Below, one piece after another: positions 1 to 13,171 of a stretch of DNA of 64,000 nucleotides. The position numbers and the translations under genes are program-made. The stretch covers positions 3,944,981-4,008,980 of the forward strand of contig NC_049996.1 in the NCBI RefSeq assembly GCF_000003815.2. Direction: 5' to 3'. The DNA comes from Branchiostoma floridae (Eukaryota > Chordata > Leptocardii > Amphioxiformes > Branchiostomatidae). The notes under the pieces are model-generated. The model searched no databases and was not told the origin of the DNA. It saw nothing but the letters and a program-made list of their open reading frames with translations. How positions within the stretch are numbered: the stretch's first letter is position 1; every line of letters begins with the position of its first letter.

Positions 1-330
1 GTTATTCATGGATAGCAAGGTTCATTCGTTCACAATCAATACATAACGATGGTTCACTTTTATTACCATGGTAACTTATACTCGTTGTATCATTAAATCA
101 GATTATTTAGGGATGTCAAGTCGACAGACTGTGGTTTCAAACTGCAGTATTTGGAATACATTACAATTTGAACCCACCTTAATTTCGACTTGAAATCCCT
201 AGCCCAGGAACTATAATTTCAAATACAACGGATATAGGTTACCCCGCGGATAAAGGTAAACTAGCATTACATACAATCACTGCCGACGTTTCGGTAACCT
301 CCTATCACCATCCTCGGTGGTGTACTGAGT
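1..330 (+). repeat. Dispersed repeat shared with 46495-46690
   Basis: ATTTAGGGATGTCAAGTCGA, TACAACGGATATAGGTTACC and CCCCGCGGATAAAGG recur in the same order at 46495-46690 in a protease intron. It is noncoding. Confidence 0.5.
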
Positions 331-1560
331 GGTATTTCGCACGCAACTGGCATGGATGTCGAACATACATGTACGTTGATTTAATAGCAAGCTTTGGTTC
401 TGTCTTTATGGAAACTTTCGTAGCTTGCAACACAGGGCATTGACTTCAACGGACATCTATAAACTATGTACTTTACCTCTCACGCGCACAATAGGCCAGA
501 TAAACTATGTCTGAGTCAACCACTGATACCCTAATGCCGAAGCGCCGGTCGTGTACTTCTACTGGTCCGTGGTCTTTACTATGATGTCTTCAGTAATTTT
601 TCGGAGTCTAGGGATATAGAAACTATTTGTTAGCACAAAATGGGATGCCCCTGTAGCTCAAATTGTGGCAGCCTCCGAGTTCAGCTCCTGATTACAATAA
701 GTTGGTACATGGGAGACCCAAGTTTAATCCTGAGAAGTACATATAGAATAAAGCCCATCCTTTGAAAACGATATAAAATGTACTCTTAAAACAAGCATAA
801 ATGTTACTTAACGTTATGTTTACGCCTTCGTATATATAATATTTACGCTATAATTACGTGAGTCCGTAAAGTGCACTTTTGCCACACATTTAACAAATAT
901 GCAAACACCATGAAGATTGAGTTTTAGCTGTGTCACATACGACTTCTTAAATGCATCTTTAAGATAATTTAATGAAATTGGAATGTTTAAGCTTAATTTA
1001 CAAACCCCACCAAGCAGGCTTAAATATTCTATCTGGTGGTGCTCTCCCTGTACAAAACGTCCCTGATGTTAAAAAAAGAAAAGAAAGTTATATTAAAAGG
1101 GTCTGAACAAATCAACAAAAAATATAACTGTGTTAAGGTGGTATGTATCTCACTGCACTGTGGGCACCCGTGTGGCACTGTGGGGCTCGTGCACATTACG
1201 TATAATCTATTGCGTAATACGTAAAAGCATGACCTTGAAGACAACACACAAAATGTAAGAAAATTCGTTCTATGTCTCTGAAGTCCGTTGAGCAATCTTT
1301 CGAACGCCGCAGTGCCGCACCAGTGCCCCAAGTGCAGTGAGATACCACCTGTATCACGAATGATGAGTATTCTTGGCTCAGTGTAACTACTAACAGTCAC
1401 GACGCCGCAAGAGATATGGTACCGTCGTGTTGATGATTCTTAACGATCTACCGATGTACAAAGGCAAATGGCTAGCCTACTTGCGTCAGACGCACTTAGA
1501 AGTAGGCCATTTACTGATAAGGTCCTAACGTTCTAGCTTCACTAACAAGGGGAGAAATAA
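331..1560. other. Noncoding, nothing recognised
   Basis: There are short open frames only. A tRNA-like fragment near 650-735 (GGGAGACCCAAGTTTAATCC) resembles a SINE head. Confidence 0.5.
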
Positions 1561-2870
1561 TTTTTAGCTTTGCCTGCCATTTCTTATCAGACTATCGTAT
1601 CCTTGGCCTTAGTTTCTCATTATAGGAATACAATGAAAAGATTTACCAGCGGCAAAGTAATATATACAGTACATGAACAGTTTCTTTGGCCAAGATTTGC
1701 CTTCAAGCAAAAGTTATAGACACTAATGTATATACCTTCTCGTGATATAGTATACCATCTATGTAAAAATATAGCCCATTGCTAAGAGTACAAACCGATT
1801 GGCCTACGATTGTATTGCTGGTGCAAGCCTCTGTAAAATGTATTAGTTATTCTAGATAACTGGTAGCTGTTTTTAACAGAAAAGCAACCCTATATCATTC
1901 ATGTAAAGATATAACCCGTTCCTGGAAGCACTAACTGATTAGCACTTCCTGCACTACTCGTGCAAGCATGTGTGAAATGTATTAGTTACCCTGGGTACCT
2001 GATACCTTATCATATAGGTATTAAATACATCTAACGGAAAAGCAACAGATTTGGCCGTTTGCAAACAAGGAGAGGAATCGTTTTAGAATTGTCTGCCCCC
2101 TTCAATATCAAGTAATCTTACCCTTAGTATTATCTTTCATTGAAAAGACCTCAATGAAAACATTTATTAGATGCAAATCAATATATACGGAATCGAAGCA
2201 CTTTTTTTTACAAAGATTTGCTTTCAAACAGAAATCATGCATGGAAACTCATTTGTACCATCTCGTGATACACTATGCCATCTATGTAAAGATATAGCCC
2301 ATTGCTGAGAGTACAAACTGATTGGCCTACGATTGTGTTGCCGGTACAGGCCTCTATAAAATGCATTAGTTATCCTAGATACCTGATAGCTTGCCACTAG
2401 GTAGCTGTTTTAACTGAAAAGTAACCCTATAGCAACCGTGTAAAGATATAACCCATTGATGGAAGCACTAACTGATTAGCCTTGTATTTCTCGTGTAAGC
2501 CTTTATAAAGTGTGTGGTGCTAATCGTAACGAAAAGCTTTTCAAACATATACATGTTGTCTGCACCCTTCAATATCAAATGATCTTACCCTTAGTCTTAT
2601 TTTCCTTGACAAGACCTCAATGAAAACGTGCATCAGATGCAAAGCAACGTATACAGAATGAAACCACTTTCTTTGACCAAGATTTGCCTTCAAACAAAAG
2701 TCATAGACACTATTTTATACCTTCTCATGATACACTATACCGCCCATGTAAAGATATAGCCCATTGCTGGAAATGCTAACTAATTAGCCTACGATTGGAT
2801 TGCTTTGCTCGTACAAGCCCCTGTGCAATGTATTAGTTATCCTAGATGGCATTTATATTGATACTATGTA
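1561..2870 (+). repeat. Three tandem copies of a roughly 470-520-bp repeat
   Basis: Copies begin near 1565, 2088 and 2556 (the last two share TGTCTGC.CCCTTCAATATCA). Each contains AAGATTTGCCTTCAAGCAAA-type sequence and GATATAGCCCATTGCTGA-type sequence. Inside each copy a subrepeat (TGTAAAGATATAACCC, then ACTAACTGATTAGC) occurs twice. Divergence is about 10-20 percent by eye. No coding potential seen. Confidence 0.65.
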
Positions 2871-3389
2871 GATGAAATCTTGGTACTGATCTATGTAAAA
2901 AAAAATCTGCATTGCTCATGCAAGCCTCGACACCACCTTTGAGAGCCGACCGGCCCACCCTTAACAGAGACGGGGGGCGACTTAGACTTTCTGATACTTA
3001 TGACCCCCTCCCACAAAGTTGGCGTGTTCCTGACGTCATTGCTGGAGAAAGAAGGGTCCTTTATTCTGTGAACGACCCTTTTATCTCAATGTCATTCATT
3101 TAGTGAGTAGACGGAGTTCAGAGTCCCTATAGTTTAATTTCAGTGTTGGGTGTAAAGTGTTAGCATTTTTTCCAGAAGAAAATAGAATGTTAGAAAGCAG
3201 GCAAACATCATTTTTACAGCTAAGTGGACCGTGAAACAGTCCAGGGACCAACAGGAAGGTTCCATTATCCTATAGAATTAGAATTTTTACGATTCCTTCT
3301 TTTGTGGAAAGCCGGGTTACGAGTGGCGTTAAGCCGTCTGGTGATTTTGTCCATCTTTCTCTCGTCTGATTTTATGACTTAAATCATAC

Positions 3390-4290
3390 TTAACCCTATC
3401 CAGACCGGGCTTTTTGGGCCTTCCTGGGACCGGGGGGGGGGGCTCTTTTGACCCCCCCTTCGTAATTTCAAAACGGCTTGGGTTACGATCACCAAATTTG
3501 GAAGGGATGATGTACTAGTAAAGTTTTATATTTTCTGTAATTTTGGTATCGTTATGACGTAATATGACGTAATTATGACAATACGTCAAAATATGAAATT
3601 TCCGCTATACTTAAATGTAGTGAACAAAACGATGACAATAAAGGTTATCTTATTGGTGTCTAAGTCTGCCAAGTCTTTTATGGCCAATGACGACGGTACT
3701 CACGTCTATATGATGTCACAAAATGACGTCATTTGTCCGCCATCTTGGATCGACAAGCTTGAATTTTCTAAAATACGATTTTTTCCACATATAACCCCAA
3801 TACCCAATAGAAATGGACTAAAAATGATCAAGTGATTGTTTTTTGTAAGAAAATAAAAGATTTTGACGGTATTTGAGTAAAAATAACATGTATTTATCGT
3901 TGAAAATGACATTGTCCGCCATCTTGGATTTTGACCCATGACGTCATCAAATTAGCATAAATTATGAATATTTTATTAGGAATGTAACTAAAAATTACAC
4001 AGGATGTTAATGATATAAATAAACAAGTTTGATATAGCAATAAAACCATGAAATACCATCAATCAAAGTGAAATTAGTAAATTTGGGAAAATATGCCTGT
4101 CAGAAACCCGTTGCCATGGCAACACGAAATATCACAAGCTAAAAAATTTTTCACCGAATTGTTGCCAACAATATTTTAGGAAAAGTCACCAAGTTTCGTA
4201 GTCTTAGCACATGTCGTTCGGCAGTTATACGACGTCAAAGTTGGCGCTGGCACTTTTAGCCCCCCCCCCCCCCGGTCTGGATAGGGTTAA
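3390..4290. mobile_element. piggyBac-like nonautonomous element with TTAA target sites
   Basis: CCCTATCCAGACCGGG at 3394 and its exact inverse ending at 4286 form a 16-bp terminal inverted repeat. Both ends abut TTAA (3390-3393 and 4287-4290). TTAA duplication with CCCT-starting ends is the piggyBac signature. No transposase is encoded in the 893 bases. The open frames inside are short and not conserved-looking. Confidence 0.82.
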
Positions 4291-4291
4291 G

Positions 4292-7200
4292 CTTGGCACA
4301 TCCCAATAGTGCAATAAATGACATATCACAGACGATATGCGTGAGCAAGTTCTGCATACAGCCGGAAAGTCTACCAGTACAACTATGTACCTAAAGCAAA
4401 TACATCTATTTAAATTTAGACTTAGTTGTATATGTGTATATTCTTTATGTAAAAGGATTGTAAAAGGACTTAGAAGGACTTTTACTTCACATGGGATAAA
4501 CCACGTCAACAACCCTGCACAACAGTGCTCAAGGACAAAAACCACAAGGGAACATACGTGTGGCGTACGTCGTTTAAGTGCCAAGGTCAGAACATCAGAG
4601 GCCTTTGTAAACCTACATCGGGGAGACTGAGAAATCACTTAAACCAATTTTCGTTGAGCACAAAAACCCGGTTCAACAACCTCAGAAGTTTCCCAACATT
4701 TATACTAAAAACATTACAAGTTTAAACTTCCATCACCATAAAGTTTATGGAACAAAGTTTCTAAGATGGAAAATCACAGACATCCTGGAGATGTAAGGAT
4801 TTCCCTAAAGCTAAGCTAAACATACAAATCCTTGGGATGATCCAACACTTAATCAGTCAAAGGCAAATATTACACATAAAATCAGGTACATTTAACCTAT
4901 ACTGTCCAAGGATCATATGCTGTAGACAAGAATGGGATATACCGAATCAAACATACATTCCGAGATCATAGGTTAACTACACCTAACTACCCGTCCGTAA
5001 TTATTTTTAGATAACGTTCAAGAAGGTAAGACATGCAGGTAATATGATATTCGATATAAAAGTTTTTCAAGCTTTTAGAAAAGTTTTGTAAATTGCCGTA
5101 GACGTAGACACAGACGTGAAAGATGAAGCGAAACTAATAATGAGTTCTTCTGAATTACTTTAACTATGAGTATTTGCCTGCAAAACGACCGGTGTAATGA
5201 CCGACTGGATAGAATGCCTTGCATTCGGTAAGTCGTACCGTGAATTCGACTCCCATCCAAGCCACACTAACACTTTAAAAATGGTACATGCTGCTTTCTC
5301 TGCTTAGCACTCATCACTTATGAGGAAGATTTGGGGAATAAAACACACATCGCTACCAGCGAACCAGACCCCAACTGTAGTGGCTTGCACAAATGCGTGG
5401 CCCAAGCACTACAGAAATGGAGATGGGCGCCACAATTTTACGGGCAACTTTTGACTGCAAAACTGATGTAAGATATAATAAGAACGTCCAAGTAAGAGTT
5501 ACTTATGTTGCTCTTTATCATCTTCCTTATTTCATCAAACCAGTATATCAATTCATTTCCCATCGCATTCAGAAAAAAATATCATAAACTTCCAGTATAC
5601 TTTTATGAATTAGAATTATCTACATTTAACATTCTTTTAGAATGCCATATAGTATTATGTTTTATTTTGCGTGAGCAATACTGTGCATATGTGGGCATAT
5701 TGCCTTAAAACGACACAGTTTTTAAAGATATTTGTATCATTCAATGATGTTGAAACATCAGCATGACCGCATTCTACGGTATTCCAACATTATTCGAAAT
5801 TTTCTTATCTCATTCAATGGAGAACCGAAACGGCAAGTTACTTCGAAACCTGCCAAAATCTGGCCAAAACAATATCTGAAATGCAGTGAGAATTCCCAGA
5901 AATAGAATTTTCATTCTGACGGCATTTTGGATCATTCCTTCTCGTGTGAAGGAGATATAAGGTCCATTTGGAATGCCCACCCGAATGGTCCCGAATGTGG
6001 CACGAAGTTTGCAAATACTTCATTCCGGCTGGTTCTGCTTGATTCCTGCTAATTCGGTTTCAGTGTGAAGGCCATACAACTTTTTCTGACGACCCATAAC
6101 AAAGATAACACGGCAGATACAGCCCTTACGTGAAACACAAATCAAAGGGCGCATGTGCGGTTTAGATAATAAAACTAATGCCTATCCAGAGATGTCTACT
6201 TCCTTTACTTAACGTATTTTCTTCAATTTACTCAGCAAAAGTGGATTATTCTTGGTTGGTTTTAGGCCACTATAGCATTATTCTATTTGTAAAGTGACGT
6301 CATCTTTTTTACTTTGTAATCCTAGCATTGGCCAGGACGAACAGTTAACACAAATAGAGCAAGCGTGTATTACCACAGAGGCCCCATATTCTAAGTAAGG
6401 CCATGTTGATTTGATAATTTGAATGGCATCCTATGGGAATTTTGGAACCCAAAAACTGATACGAACGTGCGAAAAAAGGTTCACGATAAAAGAGTTGCCT
6501 TTATTGTGAAATTTTGCTGGTCAGGAGGGTTAAACAAAACTGAACGCAAAGATTATAGTATACCAAGCAATACATTCTTCATTTTTGTTTTGTCATCTTC
6601 TTTGACCTTGAAACATTGTGGAACTTTAGTATACGTTTTCCGTTATTTGTTTTTGCAATCCATGACACATATTTTCTTATTTTGAAGCTGTTTTGTTGGA
6701 AATGTCCGAAAAATATTGCCCGCATTGATGTCATCTATATAATCAAATAAACATGGCTTTAGGCTAAATGGCCCCAAAGCTTTTCTGCACCATAAAACAA
6801 CGCGTGATTAAAGGACTGTTTCCACAGGCTACACCCCCTCTGCTAAAAAAAGAACCATTATTCAGAATCACCCCATTCTCTCCCTCGACCGAGGAAAAGG
6901 TCATTTAAGGGAAACCAGTAGATGGAAGTGAAGTAGTAATAAGAAGTTGTATTTGAGTTCTTCTCGGTTGTTTATTCTTGTTTCAAGTTGTTTTCGGTAG
7001 CTTTCGGTTGTTTTCAGTATTTAGTGAGACCGGATTGACAATGTTGAAATGCTAGCACTGCCGATGGGGTCACGGGAGTTGTTTTCGTTCTTTAGCTAGA
7101 TGGACGACAAAATATGCCATCTTATTGTGATCATCTCATGTATTCTATTCATCGTCAAGTTTTTCCCCTGGCCTTACTTAAAAAGAATCTTAATCTGTGT

Positions 7201-7839
7201 GGGCATATCATGAGTATTGATCAGGAAAATCTGCTCGTGGGGAATACAAGCTTATCACGTGCAGGCAACATTCTTCACATTGTATAGCTCCACCTTGCGG
7301 TGGAAAGTAGAGTCATGCATTGATAAAAAAAGGCAAAAATAACAAAATGTTGGCAACCAAATCATTCGATTGTGCAACAAAGAACTATATCACAGTTTTC
7401 AAGCGTATCTACTGGCTGAAACTGTCCAAGTTCTACAACTATTGTACTGACAGCTATGGTAACCCTATAACGAAAAATCAGAGACTCTTTCGGACGACTT
7501 TTTGCATATTCGTCTGTTATATAGAACTTCCCTCCTACAATCGTACCATTCCGTGCGAAATTAGATTTAGACCTTCAATTACATCATAAAGTGCACCATT
7601 CCATTAGGTTGAGTCCGTGAGTAAAGGGGCTGACAGAGAACCGAATTAGCCGGGATAACAAGCCCAAGAGACGGGCCTGATTGAACGAGTCAAATCGATA
7701 ATCCGTAATGACCAATTTGCGGCCTGACCAAGCTTTGGTAACTTGTGAGAGGGTCGCCTGATTATGTAAGAAAGACTGTGGTGATGATCTTTGATCTTTA
7801 AAGATTAGACAATCTTAGAACCGTTATGACCGCCCTTCG
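4292..7839. other. Noncoding region
   Basis: Apart from a tRNA-like fragment at 5190, I see only AT-rich sequence with short, overlapping, non-conserved-looking frames. Confidence 0.5.
5190..5290 (+). repeat. tRNA-like head of a SINE
   Basis: GACCGACTGGATAGAATGCC and then GTGAATTCGACTCCCATCC resemble the A- and B-box regions of a tRNA gene with a degenerate stem. Little body follows. Confidence 0.3.
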
Positions 7840-8972
7840 GCGTAACACACTAGATGTTGTATCTGTTTCTATATAGAAACACATACAACATAGCTTCTGT
7901 ATCTGTATTTGTATAGTTAGTATAATTGAAATCTGGCGTAACAGACCAGCCTCTGTATCTGTATCTGTATAGACGGTATAACTACCCTTCAGCGTAACAC
8001 ATCAGCTTCTGTATCTATATAGCCGGTATAACCACCCTTCGGTGTAACACACCAGCTTCTGTATCTGTATCTGTATCTATATAGCTGGTATAACCTCCCT
8101 TCGGCGTAACACACCAGCTTCTGTATCTGTATCTGTATCAACATAGCCGGATNNNNNNNNNNNNNNNNNNNNNNNNNNNNNNNNNNNNNNNNNNNNNNNN
8201 NNNNNNNNNNNNNNNNNNNNNNNNNNNNNNNNNNNNNNNNNNNNNNNNNNNNNNNNNNNNNNNNNNNNNNNNNNNNNNNNNNNNNNNNNNNNNNNNNNNN
8301 NNNNNNNNNNNNNNNNNNNNNNNNNNNNNNNNNNNNNNNNNNNNNNNNNNNNNNNNNNNNNNNNNNNNNNNNNNNNNNNNNNNNNNNNNNNNNNNNNNNN
8401 NNNNNNNNNNNNNNNNNNNNNNNNNNNNNNNNNNNNNNNNNNNNNNNNNNNNNNNNNNNNNNNNNNNNNNNNNNNNNNNNNNNNNNNNNNNNNNNNNNNN
8501 NNNNNNNNNNNNNNNNNNNNNNNNNNNNNNNNNNNNNNNNNNNNNNNNNNNNNNNNNNNNNNNNNNNNNNNNNNNNNNNNNNNNNNNNNNNNNNNNNNNN
8601 NNNNNNNNNNNNNNNNNNNNNNNNNNNNNNNNNNNNNNNNNNNNNNNNNNNNNNNNNNNNNNNNNNNNNNNNNNNNNNNNNNNNNNNNNNNNNNNNNNNN
8701 NNNNNNNNNNNNNNNNNNNNNNNNNNNNNNNNNNNNNNNNNNNNNNNNNNNNNNNNNNNNNNNNNNNNNNNNNNNNNNNNNNNNNNNNNNNNNNNNNNNN
8801 NNNNNNNTCTGTATCTGTATCTCTTTATAGCCAATATAACTGCACTTCGGCGAAACACACCAGCTTCTGTATCTGTATCTTTATAGCCGGTATAACTACC
8901 CTTCGGTGTAACACACCAGCTTCTGTACCTGTATCTATATAGCCGGCATAAATCTCCCTCAGCGAAACACTT
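7840..8972 (-). repeat. Tandem array of LINE 3' tail units, interrupted by assembly gap
   Basis: Units of about 55-65 bases read CTTCTGTATCTGTATC, then ATATAGCCGGTATAAC, then CACCCTTCGGCGTAACACAC. At least four units lie left of the gap and three right. It is the reverse complement of the LINE tail at 14008. The array probably fills the gap. Confidence 0.8.
8153..8807. other. Assembly gap (655 N)
   Basis: An unbroken run of N inside the tandem array. Any reading frame crossing it is meaningless. Confidence 1.
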
Positions 8973-8999
8973 ACATTTTGATGGGGTATATTCTACTTC

Positions 9000-11460
9000 A
9001 GAAAAGTATGAAACACGAAATGCACTCAAAATGAGTGGGTATTATAACCAGGTTATTGAAAATAAATAGATTGTTATGTTTAACTTCCAATGTCCTCAAA
9101 GTATACCCCCCCTCCTTCTATTGTACGTATAATCTAAATACATGTTCACTTTTGGTAATATTATCTTCGTACAACGACGCTATCTAAATTGACCGAAAGT
9201 AACTTGATCTAATTTGCGACAAATATACCTTATAACACGTAACATATGGCTTCAAGGTTTCAACAAAAACTCTTTTTCACGTGACTTTATTTTGGGACTT
9301 AATGTGGTCATTTTGATTGATTTTTTTCGTCATTAATGGATCATAAAATCGAAGCTGTATAATTGTGAAACTAATTACGAGTCGGTAAGGAATAACTGAG
9401 GGGGTCATAAATATATCTTTAGTGCATATCGATTGATAGATTTTAGAGTAAGAAGAATGTGCAGTAAAAAGGAATCCCTGTACGCGTCATTGGTGTTAGA
9501 TATTTGACGCATCTTGATCAATACGATATTCATTTGTAAAGTGTCAAACTAAGAATAAACAAGCGTTCGGAGACCTCATACCACCAAGATATCCTGAGCT
9601 ATATTTTTTAATCTGATTTTTTTGTGCCATCTTCAATACTGATTATCCAAATAATGCTGTAATTAGCAAACTCTTTGTAATTTATAAGGTCTTCATAAAC
9701 AATAATACATGAATATTCCATGTGTAGAAGTCCTTTTGTTTGGTCGATAACATTCCATCATATAATATGATAATGACTTACACATTTACATAGTGGTGTA
9801 CGCTTTTAGAAAACCACAATTCACAAGCACTAGTACATAATTTCCACCATTTTCATCTATGAATCGAGGCATCTTTACATGGATTATACAAACTAGACTC
9901 ATTTCCGTAGGTAATGTATATAAATGAGTTCTTGTTATAGATATATGTTACGCGTATTAAAGTCCTATTATAAAAAAAAAACACTAAAATTTCAGATTTG
10001 ATATCCTCATTGATTGTGCAAATCAAGACCGAATTTGTATAATTTGCTTCTCATAGTGTTCATCTGGCTGTATCTAAACTAATTTTTCTCATCTAAACTC
10101 TATGTATTCGTATATCTAAAGTCAGAAACTTTTTTATTTTCTATATCACTAAGTAGGATTTTTCTATCATTATTAACATCATCATCATCTTCATTGACTT
10201 ACGCACATTATCTGTAATGTGAGGTTCACAATAACTTAAATATTTGCTCTAGAAGATTCAGATTATACCTTCCTGATTTAATCAATAGTTTCTGGCAAAT
10301 GGTTCTTAGTTTTGCGATGGTAGTTCTTCATTGATCAGTTGCCAAACTTGCTATTCCATTAACAACGGATTTTCAATACGCACAGTACGGTAGAATACAT
10401 CACATAATATGTCCATATATATTTCAAGCAATGATAAAATAACCCATATGATTTTAGTGAAAAATCCATTTTTCCACCATCTGGTATCACAAAAGAAACC
10501 ATATTAGTAAGTGCGGCATATTCTTTTCATTTAATATTTTAAAGAAGAGAATACACAAAAGGCATGTACGTAAAATGTATAGTGTTTTTACATTGTTGTT
10601 CCTTTATTTCACCCGTAAGACTTGTTCGCATACAAAAAAAATGCTTCTTTTTATCAATAATAATTTAACGACTATAGTTTACAATTCGGAACGGTTGCGT
10701 TTAACTATTCTATACACAATTATGATAAAATATTGAGTATTATAAAAATTGACTTAAGTCTAAGTCATTTGATACCTCAGCAAAGCTGAAAACCCAATAG
10801 ATCGATTTTATGGATAATTTCGTAGAAACATTAATACAATAAAAGTCTGTATGATCCTTATGTTGGCATTGTGCTGGGGTTTATGTATTCTTACAGTTTT
10901 AACAAGAATATTAATAATAATAGAATTGGGTTTATGGAATACAGTATAACCGGGTTTGCTTGTTATGAAACTCAACCTATTGTAAAACGCATTTTATGCT
11001 ATGACATAAGCTAGTTATAGAATTGATTTGAATTTATGGAAAGCGAAATAATAAAGATATATTTGGTACGGCGAACGTTGGAGGATTTTAATGCGTTTGT
11101 TGTTGTTTGAAATGACACTATGGAAATATATATTTCAGTTCGTTGCTGTCACCAATAAAAGAAGAGTGTAAATCGCATGTACGACATCTTATTTACGTTT
11201 GGGACCACATTCTTATAGTAGTAAAACTTTAGCTAGCTAAATAGCTGCAGTTTGGAATACAACCAGTCAGAATTGTCCTGAGGACGGTGACAGACTGTCA
11301 CCAAAATATTCGGTGATAATGTTGTCATTTCGTTGCAAATAAAGAACATTGTTTTAACATTTGTCAATCATATTTGACACATAACGTGCGTCGGTCCCAA
11401 TACTATGGGAGCGTCGATGTAGGTTAGACATCCAGGTAATAAGATACGCCAAAAATAGTT
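9000..11460. other. AT-rich noncoding region
   Basis: There is no reading frame of note in 2.4 kb, on either strand. A stem with CCTGAGGA and GGTGACAGACTGTCACC near 11276-11305 recalls the hammerhead-like family, but the GAAA box is mutated. Confidence 0.5.
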
Positions 11461-11490
11461 ACTAAAGCAACTGGATATGGTTTTGAAACG

Positions 11491-11532
11491 GTCAGACGTT
11501 TCGGATAGAATCCACTATCCTTCGTCAGTGAC
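11491..11532 (-). ncRNA. Hammerhead-ribozyme-like motif
   Basis: The minus strand reads GTCA, CTGACGA, A, GGATAG, TGGATT, CTATCC, GAAAC, GTC, TGAC. That gives stem I of 4 bp (GTCA/TGAC), the conserved CUGANGA core, a 6-bp stem II with a 6-base loop, GAAA, and a loopless stem III ACGT before the GUC cleavage triplet. A self-complementary ACGU stem III is known from dimer-forming hammerheads of Penelope-like elements and retrozymes. The oddity is one extra A between the core and stem II. Self-cleavage is predicted, not shown. Confidence 0.6.
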
Positions 11533-12689
11533 ACTGAAGAGATCTGGAAGAAACAGATCTTTTATACTCTAACTATGAATGAAGACAATTTCAGATGTCC
11601 AATAGGAAAGGTTGTAAGACAATTCAGACTGAAGACAATTTGGATTCCAAAGAAAACAAAGCTAAGCCAAAGTCAAGCTGAAGACAATTTGGATTTCAAA
11701 GGATAGCAAGGCTAAGACACAGTTAATGCAAATGAGTCAACTAGCTCCTGTTGTTTTAGTTACTATGGGAGGGTACTGGTACAGAAACTTCAGAAGTTTG
11801 ACTGCAGAATCTGGGTAAAATTAACTCTTGCGACTCTCCTCTACTTCACAACTTTCTCTTCTTGGACCGGTAAGCCATAAAACACGTGAACGCCTGCCGG
11901 TATAATCTGTTCATTTTCGAATCCTTCCAACATCTGATCCACCATTTCTTTTTCAAGTCTGTTTTCTGGACCGGTCCAACAACAAAAAACGGTTTTATAC
12001 CGGTATACCGGCACCCCTACCCAATACCATAAAGAAGCATCGAGAGATTCGGTGGTCAAGGCTTTATTTTTTGTAAATTTATCTATTCAAAATGTGAAGG
12101 CACAGACCTATAGGCAGCACAACTGATTGATAGGTCTACAAATAGCATAACAACGGTACAAGACAAATTTACATAAAACGGTATATACATGATGATATTA
12201 AAGAAACTCGCGAAGTTGAATACCACGGAAGCTTTAGAGTGAATAACATTCTACGGGAGGTAGAGGTCGAAATTAAGGAAATAAGAAACAAAATTTCAGT
12301 ATAGCTAAGTAAGTGCAAATAAGAAGGCTATTTGGTCAGGTCAATGGTCAGAGGCTTGGGGAGGGGGGGGGGGTATTGAACAAAGTCGTCCGTCTGGGAT
12401 ACGTAGTTCATCCATGCGATGTTAAATCGAAGCACAGCAGAATCTACGGTTTAATTGCTCAAGAGAAAACTCGATGCTTTAGCTTAAGGGTTAGATATCG
12501 AGTATTGTGCTTTGCGATTGACCTATGAACCCGATCTGCCAATCAAACTCTTGTAGAACATAACGGCATGGCTTCAACGTACGGTCAATGATGTAGGGGT
12601 TATAAAAAGGGCTAACCTGGCTGAAATAGGGGGTTAGTGAGGTTACAGAGCATGAATTGAGGTATTATTGTAGATCGACTGGTATCAAC

Positions 12690-13030
12690 CTCACAGTTGA
12701 ACTCCATGGTTCCAATTAGTTGGCAACTAGGAGACCCTGCTTCAAGTCGTGGGAGGGGAACGTGGTTGGGGATGTACTAGTATTTCGGAAGGGACATAGA
12801 ATAGAAGTTAAAAGCTGCAATTCCCGGCTAGATTGTGAGTCTTTGGAAAATCACTTCCCTAAGAATACCAGAGTATAAAAATGGGTACCTGACTTGGGCT
12901 GGGGAGGTAAAGGGCAGTGAAAGGAGAGGGTTGGGCTCCTCATTCCAATACCTAGATAGCCTAGACTAATCTGTAAGCAGATCCTACGGTGGCATAAGTA
13001 AGTATCAAAAGCTGGCAGAGGAGTGAAACC
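12690..13030 (+). mobile_element. SINE-like repeat fragment
   Basis: TTGGCAACTAGGAGACCC and then AAAATGGGTACCTGACTTGG with GGCTGGGGAGGTAAAGGGCA are shared with 14340 and 25180. It directly abuts the truncated LINE. Confidence 0.45.
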
Positions 13031-13171
13031 GGCAGAGGAGTGTGTTTTGCTACTGGGGAGATGGGTACAAGGCAAATGGAAACATTTGGGCTGACTACAT
13101 TACTTTGTCAGTTTTCTTATGCATGCCATTGTAGGATCTGCTTTGAGATTAGCCTTGACCTCTTTTTTCTA

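Noticed and set aside
7989-9029. 346-codon minus-strand frame spanning the N gap
   Set aside because: Most of it is undefined sequence and the rest is the translated 55-65-bp satellite.
11276-11330. Hammerhead-like stem (CCTGAGGA, GGTGACAG/CTGTCACC)
   Set aside because: The GAAA box reads AAAA and stem I does not pair, so it is only a possible decayed relative.
11841-12059. 72-codon minus-strand frame with acidic C-terminal part
   Set aside because: It looks mildly protein-like but has no splice context, no partner exon and repeated CCGGT motifs.
13040-13171. First 44 codons of the open frame ahead of the LINE fragment
   Set aside because: The sequence is SINE-like and does not resemble reverse transcriptase; homology starts near 13172.
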